DNA of 64,000 nt from Saccharicrinis sp963675435 (GCA_963675435.1 OY776216.1:3844001-3908000); one strand, 5' to 3'. Positions 34,182-43,353 are shown, counted from the stretch's first letter. Numbers and translations: made by a program. Notes: a model not told the origin generated them from the sequence alone.

Positions 34182-35657
34182 TTAATAAGCCTTTGCAAAA
34201 AGTACCATTTGCGTTGAAGGATTACCTGTAACAATACACTTTCCAGGTGTTTTATCACCCTCTAAAGGAATACAACGAATGGTTGCTTTTGTTTCGTCTT
34301 TAATTTTTTGCTCTGTTTCAGAAGTACCATCCCAATGCGCTAAAATAAATCCTCCTTTTTCATTAAGAACTTTTTTAAACTCATCATAAGACTCAACTTT
34401 TGTAGTCATTTCTGATCTAAAATCAAGTGCTTTTTGGAAAATACCATCCTGAATCTTTTCTAAAAGATCAGCAACATAAGCATCAATGTTTTCAATTGAA
34501 ACAACCTCTTTAGTTAAGTTATCTCTTCGGGCAACTTCAATCGTATTGTTTTCAATATCACGAGGACCAACGGCTAAACGTACAGGAACCCCTTGTAATT
34601 CATACTGAGCAAATTTCCAACCCGGCTTACGATTATCGCTATCGTCAAACTTAACAGAAATACCTCTGTCTTTTAAGTTCTTTACTATTACGTCCACCTT
34701 TTCGGTAATCTTAGCTAAATCTTCAGCACTCTTATAAATTGGTACAATTGCTACTTGAATAGGAGCTAATTTTGGAGGTAAAACCAAACCATAATCATCT
34801 GAGTGAGCCATAATTAATGCCCCCATCAAACGAGTAGAAACACCCCATGATGAAGCCCAAACGTAATCTTCAGTACCTTCTTTACTAGCAAATTTAACAT
34901 CAAATGCTTTAGCAAAGTTCTGACCTAAAAAGTGAGAAGTACCTGATTGAAGCGCTTTACCATCCTGCATTAAAGCCTCAATAGTATAAGTTTCCAAAGC
35001 TCCGGCAAAACGTTCATTTGCTGTTTTAACACCCTGTACAACTGGTACACCTAAATATTGCTCAGCAAATTCGGCATACACTTTAATCATTGTTTCTGTT
35101 TCTTCAATAGCCTCTTGTTTTGTGGCATGAGCAGTATGCCCTTCCTGCCATAAAAATTCAGCTGTTCTCAAAAACAATCTGGTTCTCATTTCCCAACGTA
35201 CTACATTGGCCCACTGGTTACACTTGATAGGAAGATCTCTATATGATTGAATCCAATTTTTATAAGTATTCCAAATAATAGTTTCAGAAGTTGGACGAAC
35301 AATTAGTTCTTCTTCTAATTTTGCATCCGGATCAACAACAACTCCTTTACCGTCAGGATCGTTCATTAAACGATAATGTGTTACAACAGCACATTCTTTA
35401 GCAAAACCTTCTACGTGATCAGCTTCTTTACTAAAAAATGATTTTGGTATAAACAAAGGGAAATATGCATTTACATGACCTGTATCTTTAAACATCTTAT
35501 CCAATTGTTGCTGCATTTTTTCCCAAATGGCGTATCCATAGGGCTTAATAACCATACAACCTCTTACTGCTGAGTTTTCAGCCAAATCAGCCTTTATTAC
35601 CAATTCATTATACCACTGAGAGTAATCAACACTCCTCTTAGTTAATCCTTTTGCCAT
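34182..35657 (-). CDS. proS: Prolyl-tRNA synthetase, archaeal/eukaryotic type
   Basis: A 491-residue class II aminoacyl-tRNA synthetase that charges tRNA-Pro. The start SVDYSQWYNELVIKADLAE and CMVIKPYGYAIWEKMQ with RPTSETIIWNTYKNW are class II motifs. The length (about 490 with a C-terminal zinc-like domain ending KAY) is of the ProS type 3 found in archaea and eukaryotes, which is usual in Bacteroidota. No editing insertion is present. Essential, with a strong terminator directly downstream. Confidence 0.95.
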   Translation of the reverse strand: MAKGLTKRSVDYSQWYNELVIKADLAENSAVRGCMVIKPYGYAIWEKMQQQLDKMFKDTGHVNAYFPLFIPKSFFSKEADHVEGFAKECAVVTHYRLMNDPDGKGVVVDPDAKLEEELIVRPTSETIIWNTYKNWIQSYRDLPIKCNQWANVVRWEMRTRLFLRTAEFLWQEGHTAHATKQEAIEETETMIKVYAEFAEQYLGVPVVQGVKTANERFAGALETYTIEALMQDGKALQSGTSHFLGQNFAKAFDVKFASKEGTEDYVWASSWGVSTRLMGALIMAHSDDYGLVLPPKLAPIQVAIVPIYKSAEDLAKITEKVDVIVKNLKDRGISVKFDDSDNRKPGWKFAQYELQGVPVRLAVGPRDIENNTIEVARRDNLTKEVVSIENIDAYVADLLEKIQDGIFQKALDFRSEMTTKVESYDEFKKVLNEKGGFILAHWDGTSETEQKIKDETKATIRCIPLEGDKTPGKCIVTGNPSTQMVLFAKAY

Positions 35658-36395
35658 ATTTAAATATTATTCGTATTTCTTCTCTTTTTCTCACCTTTAT
35701 AATTTAATTGAACACAGGGTTCATGCATACTATTATAAAAGGATTCGCAAAATAACAAAATTTACAGCACTTTAGGAATAGTATTTGTGTGAAAAATAAA
35801 TTCATTTTACAACATCTGCCCTAAATAAAAAATAGAATGAATATTTAAGTCCAGAAGACAGTATTCAACAATAAACGAATACGCGAGGCTACAAGCAATA
35901 TACTGAAAGTATTTTTGGATTACAGCATACAGGGTTAATACATCGTATTCTGGAAAGGAACAAGTTTTCAGACAAGATAAACGCACCTTACTACACTAAT
36001 AAAAAATTATATAGAATATCTCAATTTTTATGGCATATTTTTTTATTTTCTCATTTAATAGGGCTTATTAATAATCACTTGGTGAGTGAAACGCTACTAT
36101 TATTTATAATAAACAGACCTTTTTGTTAGAATTTAGAGCCGTTATATAATATTTACTTGCAAATAATGGCTACTTTAGCCAAACAAATAAACTATATGCA
36201 TATGCAATATAAATAGCAGTTTATGACGGATAATGATATAGTTGTAGGGCATTTAACATATTGCTACATACATATTGATTTTGGGGAATCGTTTGAAAAG
36301 TACCTTAAATTAGATATCTATAAAAATTGGAAAAACAAATGAATCAGTGTTATGATATAAAGTTCGTTTGAATTATGAAAAATTAAATTTGTTTT
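35658..36395. other. Non-coding region between proS and the second accessory patch
   Basis: Of 738 bases, very AT-rich, only one short frame (36223-36342) looks at all protein-like. I see no repeats of the families listed elsewhere and no promoter worth naming. Confidence 0.5.
36223..36342 (+). CDS. Possible small ORF, 39 residues
   Basis: The ATG at 36223 opens MTDNDIVVGHLTYCYIH and ends with a TGA at 36340-36342. Composition is plausible (aromatic and charged residues), but it is short and lacks a visible RBS. It could be a remnant of a larger gene. Low confidence. Confidence 0.25.
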   Translation: MTDNDIVVGHLTYCYIHIDFGESFEKYLKLDIYKNWKNK

Positions 36396-37121
36396 ATGAA
36401 AATATTAGTGACAATTATTTTATACTTAATATGCATTATAGGAAATTCACAGAATATTCACACTCTGAAAATCAACTATAATAATTCACAAGATTATTTC
36501 TTTCCCATAAAAACAATACATCTCTTCAACGAAAGCTTTAATATATTAACAGAAAAACAAGATTTAATTGAAAACATTCCAAGTGGAAAATACACCTTAG
36601 AATTAACTTCTACATTAGGTGATAAATTTGATACTACAATAATTTTATCAAAAAGAATCATTTTGAATTTATATCCTCAAGGATTATATAATATTTATAA
36701 AAAGAAAGATTGGTCATTGGACAAATCAATATTAAACAATATTGGAGAAAATGACACATTAACAATTTTATATAAAGGTTTTGACGGTCGTATTACGACT
36801 TATGACACAATATCTATTTATGAAAAATCAAAGGAACTTTTTTATAAAATAGGTATTCAAAAACAAATTGGGAAGCGAAAAAATCAAAAAGAATTTATTG
36901 AATATAAAACAGGAAAATTTAATGGAGACTTATTGAAAATATATAGTTTATGGGAATATTATGCAAAATCAAATGATATGTATGATATAATCGAATGTTT
37001 CTCTTTTGATAGATATTATGTATTAATTATTAACAATGATTACTATAAAATTCATGACGCTTCATGTAGTGAATATGGATTAGATTATTTAAAGTCAGAA
37101 TTAGAGAAAAACGCCCTATAA
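36396..37121 (+). CDS. Secreted protein of unknown function
   Basis: A 241-residue protein with a signal peptide (MKILVTIILYLICIIGNSQ, cleavage near 20). The mature part has beta-like stretches (YTLELTSTLGDKFDTTIILSK) followed by a YKGFDGRITTYDTISIYEKS segment and then a helical C-terminus. No domain was recognised. Base composition is AT-rich like its neighbours in this patch. The shared 3'-end motif follows the stop directly (37116-37144), and the adjacent genes are also single-gene units of small proteins. Confidence 0.65.
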   Translation: MKILVTIILYLICIIGNSQNIHTLKINYNNSQDYFFPIKTIHLFNESFNILTEKQDLIENIPSGKYTLELTSTLGDKFDTTIILSKRIILNLYPQGLYNIYKKKDWSLDKSILNNIGENDTLTILYKGFDGRITTYDTISIYEKSKELFYKIGIQKQIGKRKNQKEFIEYKTGKFNGDLLKIYSLWEYYAKSNDMYDIIECFSFDRYYVLIINNDYYKIHDASCSEYGLDYLKSELEKNAL

Positions 37122-37144
37122 CACACAATGTAATTTAAAGGCAG
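37116..37144 (+). other. Shared 3'-end motif after the secreted protein gene
   Basis: CTATAACACACAATGTAATT runs over the stop codon and is followed by TAAAGGCAG. It resembles the motif at 22674 (CTAGCCACAACATGTGG, then TAATAAGGCA read on the minus strand). Confidence 0.45.
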
Positions 37145-37379
37145 ATCAGTTGTAATTTGCTAGTTCAGCTCCTGCAGGTTGTCTTTGTCCAAACAGACAA
37201 AGAAGTAGTCCACACACTGCCTCAAAATTAATAGTAACCGTTGAGCCCAATTATAGCCATGACATGACAATTAACACCCTTCTTTATATTAATACTTTTG
37301 GTTTCATGTTTAAACAAAACATAAAGTTAACATAACAAAAGCAACAACTTTTAGAAATAAAATAAAAACAAACCTAGAT

Positions 37380-37919
37380 ATGGATTCAATCAATACTGAT
37401 AAATTTTGGTCACTTATAGACAATGCTGTTACTGCTTCAAATGGAAACAATTCTATTAAAGAAGATTACCTCATTTCTGAACTTGAAAAACTTTCGCTAG
37501 AAGATATAAGAGATTTTGAAATAGCGTTTCGTAAATGCATTATCGAACCTGACGAATTTAAAATTATGGCAGCTCTAAAAATTATTGAAGGCTATGTTAC
37601 AGATGACAGTTATTTGTATTTCCGATGTTGGCTAATCGGACTTGGAAAAAAAGCTTATATTGAGACTTTAAGAAATCCAGACTATTTAGCAAAAGTCGTA
37701 AATAAGGACGAAGTTTGCGATTGGGAAAGCATAATGTATGTTGCGACAGAAGCATATTCTAAAAAAACGGGTAAGGAAGAAGATGAAACTTTTCCTCGAG
37801 ACATCGCTATTGATATGGGATTAGATTATGATTTTGGGGCACCTCCAACAAAAGGAACGAACTGGACAGAAGACCAACTACCTGTCTTACATCCAAAGCT
37901 ATGGGCAAAGTTTAACTAA
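37380..37919 (+). CDS. DUF4240 domain protein
   Basis: A 179-residue soluble protein matching DUF4240: DKFWSLIDNAV at the start, then LISELEKLSLEDIRDFEIAF and SYLYFRCWLIGLGKKAYIETLRNPDYL, with the Cys-Trp-Leu region typical of the family. It ends FPRDIAIDMGLDYDFGAPPTKGTNW. In other genomes such genes occur with polymorphic toxins or as immunity-like proteins; here none is adjacent, so the role is unknown. Single-gene unit. Confidence 0.75.
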   Translation: MDSINTDKFWSLIDNAVTASNGNNSIKEDYLISELEKLSLEDIRDFEIAFRKCIIEPDEFKIMAALKIIEGYVTDDSYLYFRCWLIGLGKKAYIETLRNPDYLAKVVNKDEVCDWESIMYVATEAYSKKTGKEEDETFPRDIAIDMGLDYDFGAPPTKGTNWTEDQLPVLHPKLWAKFN

Positions 37920-37931
37920 AATCTAAAGGGG

Positions 37932-37960
37932 CTAACTGCACATAAATTTAAGGACTGGTC
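37932..37960 (+). other. Shared 3'-end motif after the DUF4240 gene
   Basis: CTAACTGCACATAAATTTAA then GGACTGG follows the stop. The layout agrees with the other copies: CTAAC, CACA, TAA-rich stretch, AAGG. A 9-bp inverted repeat (CATAAATTT / AAATTTATG) links it to a point about 90 bases downstream. Confidence 0.4.
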
Positions 37961-38098
37961 AGAATAAATTTGGAGCTTTGTATTTCGTATTATCTTTAAA
38001 GGAATGCAGTTCGCTATTCGCCCCACAAATTTATGCACAAAGTTGTATGCCATTTGACGAAACAGCAAACTTGAATCGAAATTTTATACTGATCAAAT

Positions 38099-38446
38099 AT
38101 GGGATATGAATTAAGTATTCAGAGAGAGGAGCATCAAATAAAACTGACAAAAGAGGAATGGATTGATTATATAAAATCGGATTCTGAATTTGACCAGATT
38201 GAAGAATTCTCCACCGAGCTTGATGATGGAAAATCACTGACTGTATCAACTCCAAATGCGGGATTGTGGAAAACAGATAAAGGAGAAGTACCCTTTACCT
38301 TTGATGAAGAGTATGGTTGGATAAGCGTAAAAAATCAAGATGAATGGATTATTAAGAAAATGATTTCTATTGCTCAAGACCTTGATTCAGTAGTTCTTGG
38401 AGAAGAAGGAGAAAAATATGATGAGAAGAATTTACTAGGAGAGTAA
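38099..38446 (+). CDS. Unknown small protein, possible immunity-like fold
   Basis: A 115-residue acidic protein opening MGYELSIQREEHQIKLTKEEW. GYELSI plus an early EW and later WISVKNQDEWIIKKMISIAQDL resembles small Bacteroidota proteins of unknown function that often end in a WWxFW tail. Here a TAA at 38444-38446 stops it before that tail, although the same frame continues. It may be complete, or truncated by the stop. Confidence 0.55.
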   Translation: MGYELSIQREEHQIKLTKEEWIDYIKSDSEFDQIEEFSTELDDGKSLTVSTPNAGLWKTDKGEVPFTFDEEYGWISVKNQDEWIIKKMISIAQDLDSVVLGEEGEKYDEKNLLGE

Positions 38447-38977
38447 TCTAAGGATGATTATAAATCAGATGGTAGAAAGTGGTGGCAATTCTGGAAAATA
38501 GATAATTCAGAAGCAGATTGCCCTACACCATTGAATGCGGATTTGGATAACAATTTATTTCTCGGAGACTGTTTCTGTTCCTCAAACAAAGAATTTGATA
38601 TTGGATTAGTGTTATTTGAAATACATCAAGGTCAAGATGGAAAATACTATTCTTTTGCACCTGTATTGCTTGATAATAAATGTAGTTCTATAAATAGGTT
38701 TAGAAATGGACAAATTAAATTTCAGCCAAATTTAGGTACACGGACATTTGGAATACCAGCAATTGGCATAATCAACGAAAAGGATTTGCAAGAACTAAAA
38801 AGTTATTATCATAAAGTAGGTAAAATTGAATTTCGAAAGCGTAAACCTAAATCGACATCCACATCCTATTTGCTGGGCTTGACAGAGAAACATTTGACTG
38901 AATTTGTTGATGGACTGGAAATGTATTTTACTGATAAAGAGCGAAAAAAAATACCTATTTCAAAGATAATCAAATAG
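38447..38977 (+). pseudogene. Same-frame continuation without a start codon
   Basis: The same frame as the preceding ORF stays open after its TAA and reads KSDGRKWWQFWKIDNSEAD, then a further ~150 codons to a TAG at 38975. No ATG precedes the segment; only a TTG at 38531 is available. The WWQFW tail belongs to the first gene, while the rest (FDIGLVLFEIHQGQDGKYYS ... TEKHLTEFVDGLEMYF) appears to be a second, 5'-truncated gene. Interrupted fusion or read-through are both possible. Confidence 0.45.
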
Positions 38978-39369
38978 AAAAACGGCTTACAATCAAGTAG
39001 CAGCCACCATACTAAAAGCCTGGTGGATAAGCTCTCATATACTCAACATCCAGTTCTCATATACTGCGGTTCATCAGGTATACTATAGAAGCTCTCTTCA
39101 ATACTTTCTGAAAAGACTAGTAATGCTCAAATCCCTTACCTCCCCTTCATATCTTTATACTACCACGTTCAGCAAAGCATCTTGCTATGCCGACGGAAAT
39201 CAGACCTCTGGCCGTAAATAGTTTTTAGGTTTTCTGATTTAGCCAACTGCCTTATTACCTGTTAATTATTCATATTATTATTACAACTAATGTATAATCA
39301 ATAGTCCGTTAAAGTATAGTGTAAAATACTGAATATTAGCAAAATAAGCCAATAATTCACTTGTTTAAA
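38978..39369. other. Non-coding spacer before the IS4-family transposase
   Basis: No ORF is supported. It contains GCCAACTGCCTTATTACC at 39242, one base longer than the copy at 22674, plus low-complexity AT-rich sequence. A clear left inverted repeat of the downstream transposase element was not found. Confidence 0.45.
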
Positions 39370-39432
39370 CCCTTGATAATCAGTATCTTAATGGAGAATT
39401 CTGACAACTTCATTAAGGGTGACTATCAAGGG
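39370..39432 (+). promoter_or_regulatory. Hairpin covering the IS4-type transposase start codon
   Basis: CCCTTGATA (39370-39378) pairs with TATCAAGGG (39424-39432), and CTTAATG (39387-39393) pairs with CATTAAG (39411-39417). The GTG start at 39419 lies between the second and outer arms, so it would be buried in a transcript that enters from upstream. This resembles the protective hairpins known in IS10/IS50. Confidence 0.6.
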
Positions 39433-40633
39433 AAATAATATTTATAAAACACACATAGAGAGCGTGTTATCAAAAATGTCAAATATCAATAGTTGGAGAA
39501 AAGAGTTTGTAACAGAGACTCTTATCCTATTTTTATGCATAAAAGGTCGTATCAACTTTTTACAGTTGGGTCGCTTTGGTAAGCATATGGAGCAAAGATA
39601 CCGACAACAATTTGAAAAACCATTTGACTTTCTAACTTTCAACAAAGAATTAACACTTTCTCAGGGAAGCGGCCGGTATGTAATTGCTTTTGATCCTTCC
39701 TACATTAGTAAATCAGGTAAACATACACCTGGTGCCGGCTATTTTTGGTCTGGTTGTGCCAACCGTGCTAAATGGGGGCTTGAAATTGGAGGCTTGGCCG
39801 CAATCGATATTGACAACCATACAGCCTTTCATTTAGAGGCGGTCCAGACAATAGCAGGTAAGGATCAGTCGCTTTCGGACTGGTATGCTGATATTATTAC
39901 TGAGCGCAAAACACAGCTGCTAGAGCTATCTTCATATTTAGTGGCCGATGGATGGTTTGCAAAACGTACGTTTGTTGACCAGGTAATTAATGCCGATATG
40001 CACTTAATTAGCAGGCTAAGGGATGATGCCAATTTGAGGTACCTATATCAAGATGAGCCAACAGGCAAGCCTGGAAGACCAAAAAAATATGATGGGAAAG
40101 TTGATAACAAAAATATCGACTTGAGACACTTTAAGCTTGTGTCAAAAGGTGATCAGGCTGTAATCCACAGCGCTATTGTCTATTCCATATCCCTGAAGCG
40201 AAACATAAAGGTTGTGCATGCTCTTTATTGTAACCGGAAGGGTAAGCAGGTTTACAAACTGTATTTCTCAACAGATATCAACATGGATGCTTCTGATATC
40301 CTGAAATTTTATCAAAGCCGTTTCCAGATTGAATTTCTTTACCGTGATGGCAAACAGCATACAGGCCTAAATGATTGTCAGGCCAGAAGCAAAAACAAAT
40401 TGGATTTTCACTTTAACGCTTCGCTGACATCTATTAATCTCGCCAAGGTTATCCATTGGTTGAGCATACCCAAAGAACAACGAAAATCATTTTCGATGAC
40501 AGATATCAAAACAATAAATAACAATGCCTTACAGTTGAATTTATTTTTTGACAAGTTCGGTATTAACCCAAACTTGCCTAAAAATAAACACAAGGCAAGG
40601 GAACTATTATATTATGGCACCATTGCTGCTTAA
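39419..40633 (+). CDS. IS4-family transposase
   Basis: A 404-residue DDE transposase. The catalytic residues are likely D92 (FDPSYISKSGKHTPG), D177 (VADGWFAKRTF) and E305. The IS4 Y-R-E-K signature is exact: Y298, R301, E305 and K312 in YQSRFQIEFLYRDGK. The first 80 residues form the N-terminal DNA-binding part. Apparent start is GTG at 39419. I found no convincing terminal inverted repeats on either side, so the limits of the element are not set. The gene is intact in sequence. Confidence 0.88.
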   Translation: MTIKGNNIYKTHIESVLSKMSNINSWRKEFVTETLILFLCIKGRINFLQLGRFGKHMEQRYRQQFEKPFDFLTFNKELTLSQGSGRYVIAFDPSYISKSGKHTPGAGYFWSGCANRAKWGLEIGGLAAIDIDNHTAFHLEAVQTIAGKDQSLSDWYADIITERKTQLLELSSYLVADGWFAKRTFVDQVINADMHLISRLRDDANLRYLYQDEPTGKPGRPKKYDGKVDNKNIDLRHFKLVSKGDQAVIHSAIVYSISLKRNIKVVHALYCNRKGKQVYKLYFSTDINMDASDILKFYQSRFQIEFLYRDGKQHTGLNDCQARSKNKLDFHFNASLTSINLAKVIHWLSIPKEQRKSFSMTDIKTINNNALQLNLFFDKFGINPNLPKNKHKARELLYYGTIAA

Positions 40634-40674
40634 AAGTTTAACGAAGTATTGTATAATAAAATCTGCATTAAAAA

Positions 40675-40698
40675 AGTTACTGTAATATTACTGTAACT
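40675..40698 (+). terminator. Hairpin after the IS4-type transposase
   Basis: AGTTAC and GTAAT blocks form a 24-base palindrome broken by two T-T pairs, about 40 bases after the stop, with TTATT beyond. It is a weak terminator candidate. Confidence 0.5.
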
Positions 40699-40783
40699 TT
40701 ATTCACTTATAACTGATTGAAAATGAAGAGTAAGTAATTAGTGGTAAAATCAGTTTTGTGCGTAAAGGGTTAAATAAAGGGCC

Positions 40784-40852
40784 AATATTCCGGGAAATGG
40801 CAAAAAATGACAAAATATTCCACAAAATTGTGTTTTAGGGCAAAAATATTCC
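40784..40852 (+). repeat. Three AATATTCC boxes at 30-31 base spacing
   Basis: AATATTCC occurs at 40784, 40814 and 40845, preceded by similar CAAAA bases, with a CACAAAATTGTG palindrome at 40821-40832. They lie immediately upstream of the 11-nt array and may belong to the same structure. Confidence 0.6.
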
Positions 40853-40887
40853 AGGTTTTGGTGTTTTTGAGGTTTTTTGTGACTTTT

Positions 40888-40970
40888 CTTTGGCAGGTCT
40901 TTGGTTATCTATGGTATTTCTTTGGGTGTTCTTTGGGTTGACTATGGTTAGGCTTTGGTTGGGCTATGCC
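40888..40970 (+). repeat. Eight-unit 11-nt phased repeat (CTTTGG / CTATGG)
   Basis: The hexamers CTTTGG or CTATGG (last unit CTATGC) start at 40888, 40899, 40909, 40920, 40931, 40942, 40953 and 40964, with spacings 11, 10, 11, 11, 11, 11, 11. The five bases between units vary. The period is close to one helical turn and does not fit a reading frame. Inverted CCATA forms occur just beyond, at about 40980-41040. Confidence 0.8.
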
Positions 40971-41934
40971 GAAGAAAGACCATATAATAACGATAAAAAA
41001 ACCATAGTAAGTACGTCGTCATATCCTAGTTAAACCATAAGTAGATAAAAGAATTTGCAACAACACCGCATAATCTAAAACTATTGTGAAATGATATAAT
41101 TAAGTCATTTTTACGAGTTACACAGAACGATTTATTAATTATAAATTAAGCACGATATATGAATTCAGGCTAAATATAGCTTTGAAAATTAAGGTTCTAT
41201 TCCTACCCTACTTACCTTTCCTCTAAAATTATTGCTTCGATAGTATATTTTATAGCTGTAGTTAATAATGACATTTTTAAATAACAATATTGTTTTCAAA
41301 TATTAATTATTTTATTGGAAGTAGAAAGTAAGAAGCATGAAGCCAGAAGTAAATTAATTGTTAATGAGAATAAATTTCTTCGAACTTCTAAGTTCCATCT
41401 TCTGACTCCCAGTCAAGAAAGTAAGCTAAGGGAATAAGAAGACATTTTGATTAACAACGCTAGTTGAAACTTGAGCTAATTATATTTGGACCTCAGTCAT
41501 TGGACCTAAAATCAAGATTCGTGTGACGGTTAAAAATCGATTTTGTTTGAACATATTGATTTTAAACAATCTCCTTTAAATAATCGTAGTTTTTTGAGTG
41601 AGATAGGTGCAACCTTTACTTTTTTGCTTCATTTTTTTGTGTCAAGACAATTATAGCGAAGCGAAAATCATTAACATAATTAGAATACAGACCTAGTGAC
41701 CTAAAAATTGAAGTCGGATCTGGGCGGAGTGCCAAAAAACATTTTTTTTTAATAGTTCTGCTATTTTCTATAAATAAGCACCTTTCTTTAGCACTACGGC
41801 ATGATTATTGATATTTTTAAGATGTAAGATCTTTCAGTTAAAGTGACAATTTTTACACTTTAAATGTGATTTTTACAGTAATAATTACTTTTTTTACGAT
41901 TGAGAATTGGTTTTAACAGTATAACACTAGAGCT
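40971..41934. other. Long non-coding region upstream of the lipoprotein gene
   Basis: Nearly 1 kb without a supported gene. Identified parts are ACCATA boxes at about 40980-41040, an imperfect inverted repeat with arms near 41317-41350 and 41378-41414, and a 38-base sequence at 41451-41488 that matches 25311-25348 at 31 positions. The last 100 bases are AT-rich and probably include the lipoprotein promoter. Confidence 0.6.
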
Positions 41935-43290
41935 ATGAAAAAGATATTATTATTATCAGCGACAGCATTATTTATTTTATCTGGTTGTGCCACCTATCAG
42001 ATGAATAATGCAAGTGTATATGAGGATGATTTATACTATAACCCTTCAGATAAACCATTGGCTATAGCAGAGAGTTACTCTTCATTGCCAGCACCAGAGA
42101 AAGAGATAAGAAAACAAGATAATAAAACATACTCACAACTTAAGAGCTCTTATCAACAATCTGCAGCTGCAAAAGAGCAAGAAGATTTAAGAGATTTTAG
42201 TGGTATTCAACAAGAGTATACTCAGTTATTAACTGACGACTCTGTTGAAGAAGTTGATACTATGTTATATTATAACGAAGAAACCGGATATTGGGTTAAC
42301 GATTATGAAGGTTCAGAGATGGACAGAGATTACACTGAGCGATTGGCTAAATTTCACGGTCCTTTTGTTGGTATTCCATACTGGTCTCCTTTATACAATG
42401 AAGTAATATTTGGAAGTGGCTTTGATTACAATGTTTACGTTGAAGGAGATTATGCAATAGTAGTTCCTGAATGGTATAGCCCATATTATTACAATTGGAG
42501 ATACAGAAGTCCTTATAATTATTATGGATGGTATGGAAGCTTTGGATGGAATTATCCATACAGCAACTGGGGATTTGGTTTTGGATATAGTAACTGGTAT
42601 AGCCCATATTATAATAACTGGGGATATCCTTATCACCATCACCACTATGCTGGATATCCATATTATGGCAACTATTCAAATAACATCAACAGAGTAAGAG
42701 CTCCACGCGAAGTTTATTCTGACAGGGTATCAAATAGCAGACAAGTTGTACCTACCACTAAATCAACAAGATCGTATAATACTGGTAATTTAGGACGCAC
42801 TAGCAGAGTTGCTCAGAGCCCTTCAAGAACCAGAACCAATACAACTACAACAGGAAGAACTACAAGAGCTTCATACAACAGAAATGCAGCTAGTACTACT
42901 AAATCTACTCAAACTAACAGAACTTCAACAACAAGAAGTACATACACACCTACATATACTAGACCTGCCACAAGCAGCTCTAGCACAAGGAGTACATACA
43001 ACAGAAGTTCACGTAGTAGTAGTCCTGCTAGTACAAGTAAAAGCAGTTCTTCAAACAGTAGTTACACCAATACAAGAAGTAACAGAAGTACCTATTCAAC
43101 AGGAAGTGCCAAAAGTAATAGCTCAAACTATAACAGATCAAGGAGTAGCTCATCATCAAGATCGTACACTCCATCATACAATAGTGGTTCAAGATCGTCA
43201 TCTTCATCTTATTCCAGTGGTTCAAGATCAAGCAGTGGAAGCAGCAGATCAAGTAGCGGAAGTAGTAGATCTGGTAGCAGAGGCAGATAG
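41935..43290 (+). CDS. Low-complexity surface lipoprotein
   Basis: A 451-residue lipoprotein with a signal peptide and lipobox LSGC (Cys18), so it is likely anchored in the outer membrane. Residues about 130-245 are rich in Tyr, Trp, Gly, Asn and Pro (SPYYYNWRYRSPYNYYGW, HHHHYAGYPYYGN), resembling aromatic-rich repetitive surface proteins. From about 260 to the end it is almost wholly Ser, Arg and Thr, with SSSGSSRSSSG repeats. Function unknown; it may bind polymers or act as a matrix protein. It lies 63 bases upstream of the FadL-like porin, so the two are probably co-transcribed. Confidence 0.8.
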   Translation: MKKILLLSATALFILSGCATYQMNNASVYEDDLYYNPSDKPLAIAESYSSLPAPEKEIRKQDNKTYSQLKSSYQQSAAAKEQEDLRDFSGIQQEYTQLLTDDSVEEVDTMLYYNEETGYWVNDYEGSEMDRDYTERLAKFHGPFVGIPYWSPLYNEVIFGSGFDYNVYVEGDYAIVVPEWYSPYYYNWRYRSPYNYYGWYGSFGWNYPYSNWGFGFGYSNWYSPYYNNWGYPYHHHHYAGYPYYGNYSNNINRVRAPREVYSDRVSNSRQVVPTTKSTRSYNTGNLGRTSRVAQSPSRTRTNTTTTGRTTRASYNRNAASTTKSTQTNRTSTTRSTYTPTYTRPATSSSSTRSTYNRSSRSSSPASTSKSSSSNSSYTNTRSNRSTYSTGSAKSNSSNYNRSRSSSSSRSYTPSYNSGSRSSSSSYSSGSRSSSGSSRSSSGSSRSGSRGR

Positions 43291-43353
43291 TAGTATTTTA
43301 CACCTTTACATTGAACAATCTTTATGAGCCTGTAATATCTTAAATGAACAATT

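Noticed and set aside
38978..40800. Terminal inverted repeats for the IS4-type transposase
   Set aside because: Candidates near 39360 and 40770 share only a few bases (TTTAA and CCCTT), too weak to call the ends.
5833..41934. CRISPR arrays
   Set aside because: None of the repeat arrays has uniform repeats separated by unique spacers of similar length; the 21-nt and 11-nt arrays are tandem and degenerate.
42809..43327. Long open frame overlapping the lipoprotein tail in another frame
   Set aside because: It follows the codon-repetitive Ser/Arg/Thr region in a shifted frame, has no start or domain support, and the lipoprotein frame has a signal peptide and lipobox.
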